Position numbers and translations under genes: made by a program. From contig NZ_JAHVJQ010000006.1 in assembly GCF_019801145.1 (NCBI RefSeq), positions 124,001-188,000 on the forward strand: a stretch of 64,000 nt of DNA, in the 5' to 3' direction. The notes beneath the pieces were generated by a model. That model worked only from the letters and a program-made list of their open reading frames with translations, was not told the DNA's origin and ran no database searches. Numbering within the stretch: position 1 is the stretch's first letter; each line of letters begins with the position of its first letter. The stretch comes from Leisingera aquaemixtae. Lineage in GTDB: Bacteria > Pseudomonadota > Alphaproteobacteria > Rhodobacterales > Rhodobacteraceae. Positions 62,251 to 64,000 of the stretch are shown here, one piece after another.

Positions 62251-62682
62251 GTGGAGAGCACCCGGCTAACAATTGACAACCTCATCGTCTTCGACGGCGA
62301 ATGCGTGCTGTGTTCAGGCTTCTTCCGCTTCATGCTGCTCCATGACCGGTCTCGGCTGTTTGCATTTGCCACCGCGCAATCGCCGCTGGGGCAGCGGCTG
62401 TACCGTGAGCTGGGCCTGCCTGCGGATGACTTCGAGACCAACCTGGTGATCGTCGGTGGCCGCACCTATCAGCGGCTTGATGCCTTCGCCGCGGCGATGC
62501 GGGCGCTGCCGTGGCCCTGGCCGGTGTTGTCATTATGCCGGTTTCTGCCGCGCGGGCTTAAGGATGCGCTCTATTTCAGCATCGCCCGCAACCGCTACAG
62601 CCTGTTCGGGCGCCATGAACGCTGCATGATCCCCGGCCCCGAGATCCGCGTCCGCTTTGCCAGCGGGGGCTATGGCGCATGA
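62251..62682 (+). CDS. DCC-family thiol-disulphide oxidoreductase (DUF393)
   Basis: 143 residues. The family's signature is VFDGECVLCSGFFRFM, with a CxxC-type site (CVLC). The GTG at 62251, preceded by GAAAGAGA, is the best start. It overlaps the next gene by 4 bp. The role in thiol redox is generally assumed, not proven. Confidence 0.8.
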   Translation: MESTRLTIDNLIVFDGECVLCSGFFRFMLLHDRSRLFAFATAQSPLGQRLYRELGLPADDFETNLVIVGGRTYQRLDAFAAAMRALPWPWPVLSLCRFLPRGLKDALYFSIARNRYSLFGRHERCMIPGPEIRVRFASGGYGA

Positions 62683-63224
62683 GGGATGCCTTTGGCGAGA
62701 TCATAGCCGTGCATAGGCTGCAGGTGCCGCCGGCCCTGATGCGGTTTCATACCGCGCCTCCTGCGCGCAGCCTTGGTGTGGTCAGGGTTGAAGGCGGCAA
62801 CCGCTGGGCGCGGCTGCTGGCCGGGCTGGCGGGCTTCCCGCCGCCGATGGCGCAGACCCGTTTCCGCCTCGACGTCGCGCAGCAGGGCACGGGCCACGTC
62901 TGGCGGCGCTGCTTCGGCAGGCATCAGACCCGGTCCCACCTGCGATTCGATCCGCGCCGGGGCAGGGCGGTGGAACGCTTCGGGCCGGTCGAGCTGGAGC
63001 TTTCGGCCAGCGTGCAGCAGGGGGCGCTGCTGGTCACGGTCGAAAGGGCCCGCCTGTTCGGGCTGCCGCTGCCGCGCGCGCTGTGCCCCGTCAGCGCGGC
63101 GATGGAGTTCGAGACCCCGCAGGGGCACCTGGGTTTTGACATCTCTGCCAGCCTGCCGCGCATCGGCCTGCTGGTGCGCTACAGCGGCCATATCGCGCTG
63201 CCGGAGCTGAACCTGAAGCGTTAA
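62679..63224 (+). CDS. DUF4166 family protein
   Basis: 181 residues. The segments FRLDVAQQGTGHVWRRCFGR and AMEFETPQGHLGFDISASLP are characteristic of DUF4166. The start overlaps the DCC gene stop (ATGA). No function is established; the pair DCC-DUF4166 recurs in alphaproteobacteria. Confidence 0.75.
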   Translation: MRDAFGEIIAVHRLQVPPALMRFHTAPPARSLGVVRVEGGNRWARLLAGLAGFPPPMAQTRFRLDVAQQGTGHVWRRCFGRHQTRSHLRFDPRRGRAVERFGPVELELSASVQQGALLVTVERARLFGLPLPRALCPVSAAMEFETPQGHLGFDISASLPRIGLLVRYSGHIALPELNLKR

Positions 63225-63310
63225 CCATTTGCTAACCCTGTCGTTGCCTGCCCGCGCGGTGAACCGTAGGTTTTCCGTATCCGCATGGAACTTCCGGGGG
63301 GGGGAAGAAG

Positions 63311-63607
63311 ATGTCCGCAGAAGCCGATCTGGACCGGGCGCTGGATGCGCTGGCACAGAAACTCGAAGAGCTGAACGACCTGACGCGTGCCAACCGCTTC
63401 ATGGTCGAGGCAATGGCTGGGCAAGGGGATGCGCTGAAGCAGATGAGCCGCCGCCGCACCAGGGACATGCTGCGCTGCCAGGCCCGGGCGCAGTTTCACC
63501 CTGATACCGGAACCGCGCCTGACGCGGCAGTGCTGGCCATTCTGGAAGAAGTGCTGGGCAGCCGAGGGGAAAGCGCCGAGATCATTCCGTTTCCTGCCCG
63601 CGCCTGA
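63311..63607 (+). CDS. Small hypothetical protein with coiled-coil N-terminus
   Basis: 98 residues. Residues 3-30 form a leucine-rich coiled-coil (DLDRALDALAQKLEELNDL), followed by a basic segment (RRRTRDMLRCQARAQ) and a short tail. No family recognised. GGGGAAGAAG precedes the ATG. Confidence 0.55.
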   Translation: MSAEADLDRALDALAQKLEELNDLTRANRFMVEAMAGQGDALKQMSRRRTRDMLRCQARAQFHPDTGTAPDAAVLAILEEVLGSRGESAEIIPFPARA

Positions 63608-63713
63608 ACCCGGCACCGCACACATTTGCGAGAGGCCGGGGGCAGGGCCGCGAACACCTCTTGAGGCTGTTGCGCTACTCCCTATGCTGACTTCAGCAAA
63701 GGGATATTTCCGG

Positions 63714-64000
63714 ATGAGAAACCTCGTTACCGCCGCCGCCCTGGCCTGTGCCACTGCCTTGCCGGCGGCAGCTGATACCTTTATCGCGAACCGCGGCGTG
63801 CGCGTGCTGCCGGTCAATGACATTGTCTACGAGGTGGTGCCGGGCCGTTCCGGCGGCACCTGGGAATACTGGTGCGCTGCTGCCGAATACGCCCGCCGCG
63901 TGCTGGGCGCGAACTGGACGGACCGTTACTACGTTGTGCGCGGCCGCGATGTCAGCGTCACAACCGGGCGCCGCTCGTCGGTGCAATTCACCCTCTATCC
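63714..64000 (+). CDS. Secreted hypothetical protein (3' end off window)
   Basis: About 95 codons are visible from ATG at 63714. A signal peptide (MRNLVTAAALACATALPAAA) is followed by a mature part that begins DTFIANRGVRVLPVNDIVYE and has WEYWCAAAEYARRVLG, with a conserved Cys. AAAGGGA precedes the start. No family is recognised; the gene continues past base 64000. Confidence 0.7.
   Translation, partial: MRNLVTAAALACATALPAAADTFIANRGVRVLPVNDIVYEVVPGRSGGTWEYWCAAAEYARRVLGANWTDRYYVVRGRDVSVTTGRRSSVQFTLY

Overview
The window looks like a chromosomal segment of a Roseobacter-group alphaproteobacterium (Rhodobacteraceae; Leisingera/Phaeobacter/Ruegeria-like). This is inferred from the high GC, tightly packed short operons with 4-8 bp start/stop overlaps, a GTTC-N7-GTTC LexA box, a TGA-N9-TCA iron-rhodo box and gene neighbourhoods familiar from that group (hom-glpX-recJ, pleD-DUF3572, DUF983-nudix, carnitine and sarcosine catabolism). 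I see no prophage, insertion sequence, plasmid or CRISPR signature.

Layout. 1-2.35 kb: glpR-glpD (glpD runs off the left edge). 2.4-9.1 kb: two minus-strand iron/haem operons, one with a new small ORF, hemP, a Cys-rich protein and irpA, the other with bfd, bfr, a di-haem oxidoreductase, a second imelysin and DUF1513. 9.2-15 kb: metG, an MFS transporter, YceI, an SOS-controlled imuA and two rhodaneses. 15-21.2 kb: an aldo/keto reductase and the carnitine-to-glycine-betaine genes with their CdhR-like regulator. 21.3-25.6 kb: a regulator divergent from a DUF2061/desaturase pair, an EamA transporter, nudix and DUF983. 25.8-30.5 kb: an EF-hand protein, an ECF sigma operon with a metal-sensor-like protein, a PleD-like cyclase, DUF3572 and a HAD phosphatase. 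30.7-34.3 kb: an MttB-family methyltransferase and an H-NOX/diguanylate cyclase pair. 34.4-39.5 kb: two tRNA-Glu genes, recJ, glpX, hom and a lipoprotein. 39.7-47.4 kb: TetR-GNAT, a monooxygenase-like protein, pirin, an adenylate cyclase, a reductive-dehalogenase-like protein, LysR and a 3-hydroxyisobutyrate-dehydrogenase-like enzyme. 47.4-50.2 kb: tadG and two tadE-like genes. 50.6-57.3 kb: gdhA and the heterotetrameric sarcosine oxidase operon. 57.4-64 kb: dnaG-rpoD, one AT-rich orphan, and small conserved genes.

Metabolic theme. Carnitine is predicted to be oxidised and cleaved to glycine betaine. A non-pyrrolysine MttB homologue could demethylate a quaternary amine, and sarcosine oxidase feeds one-carbon units and glycine to central metabolism; the steps from betaine to sarcosine are not in the window. 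The second theme is signalling: two GGDEF proteins and one class III cyclase lie within about 16 kb.

Most unusual points: an H-NOX protein that lacks the proximal histidine and the YxSxR motif yet still overlaps a cyclase carrying an HNOBA-like domain; a PleD-like cyclase whose first receiver has lost its phosphorylation site; a 55-residue gene coupled to hemP behind an iron-rhodo box; an SOS-boxed imuA without imuB or dnaE2 beside it; and a 57-bp tandem repeat seeded by the 3' end of the pirin gene.
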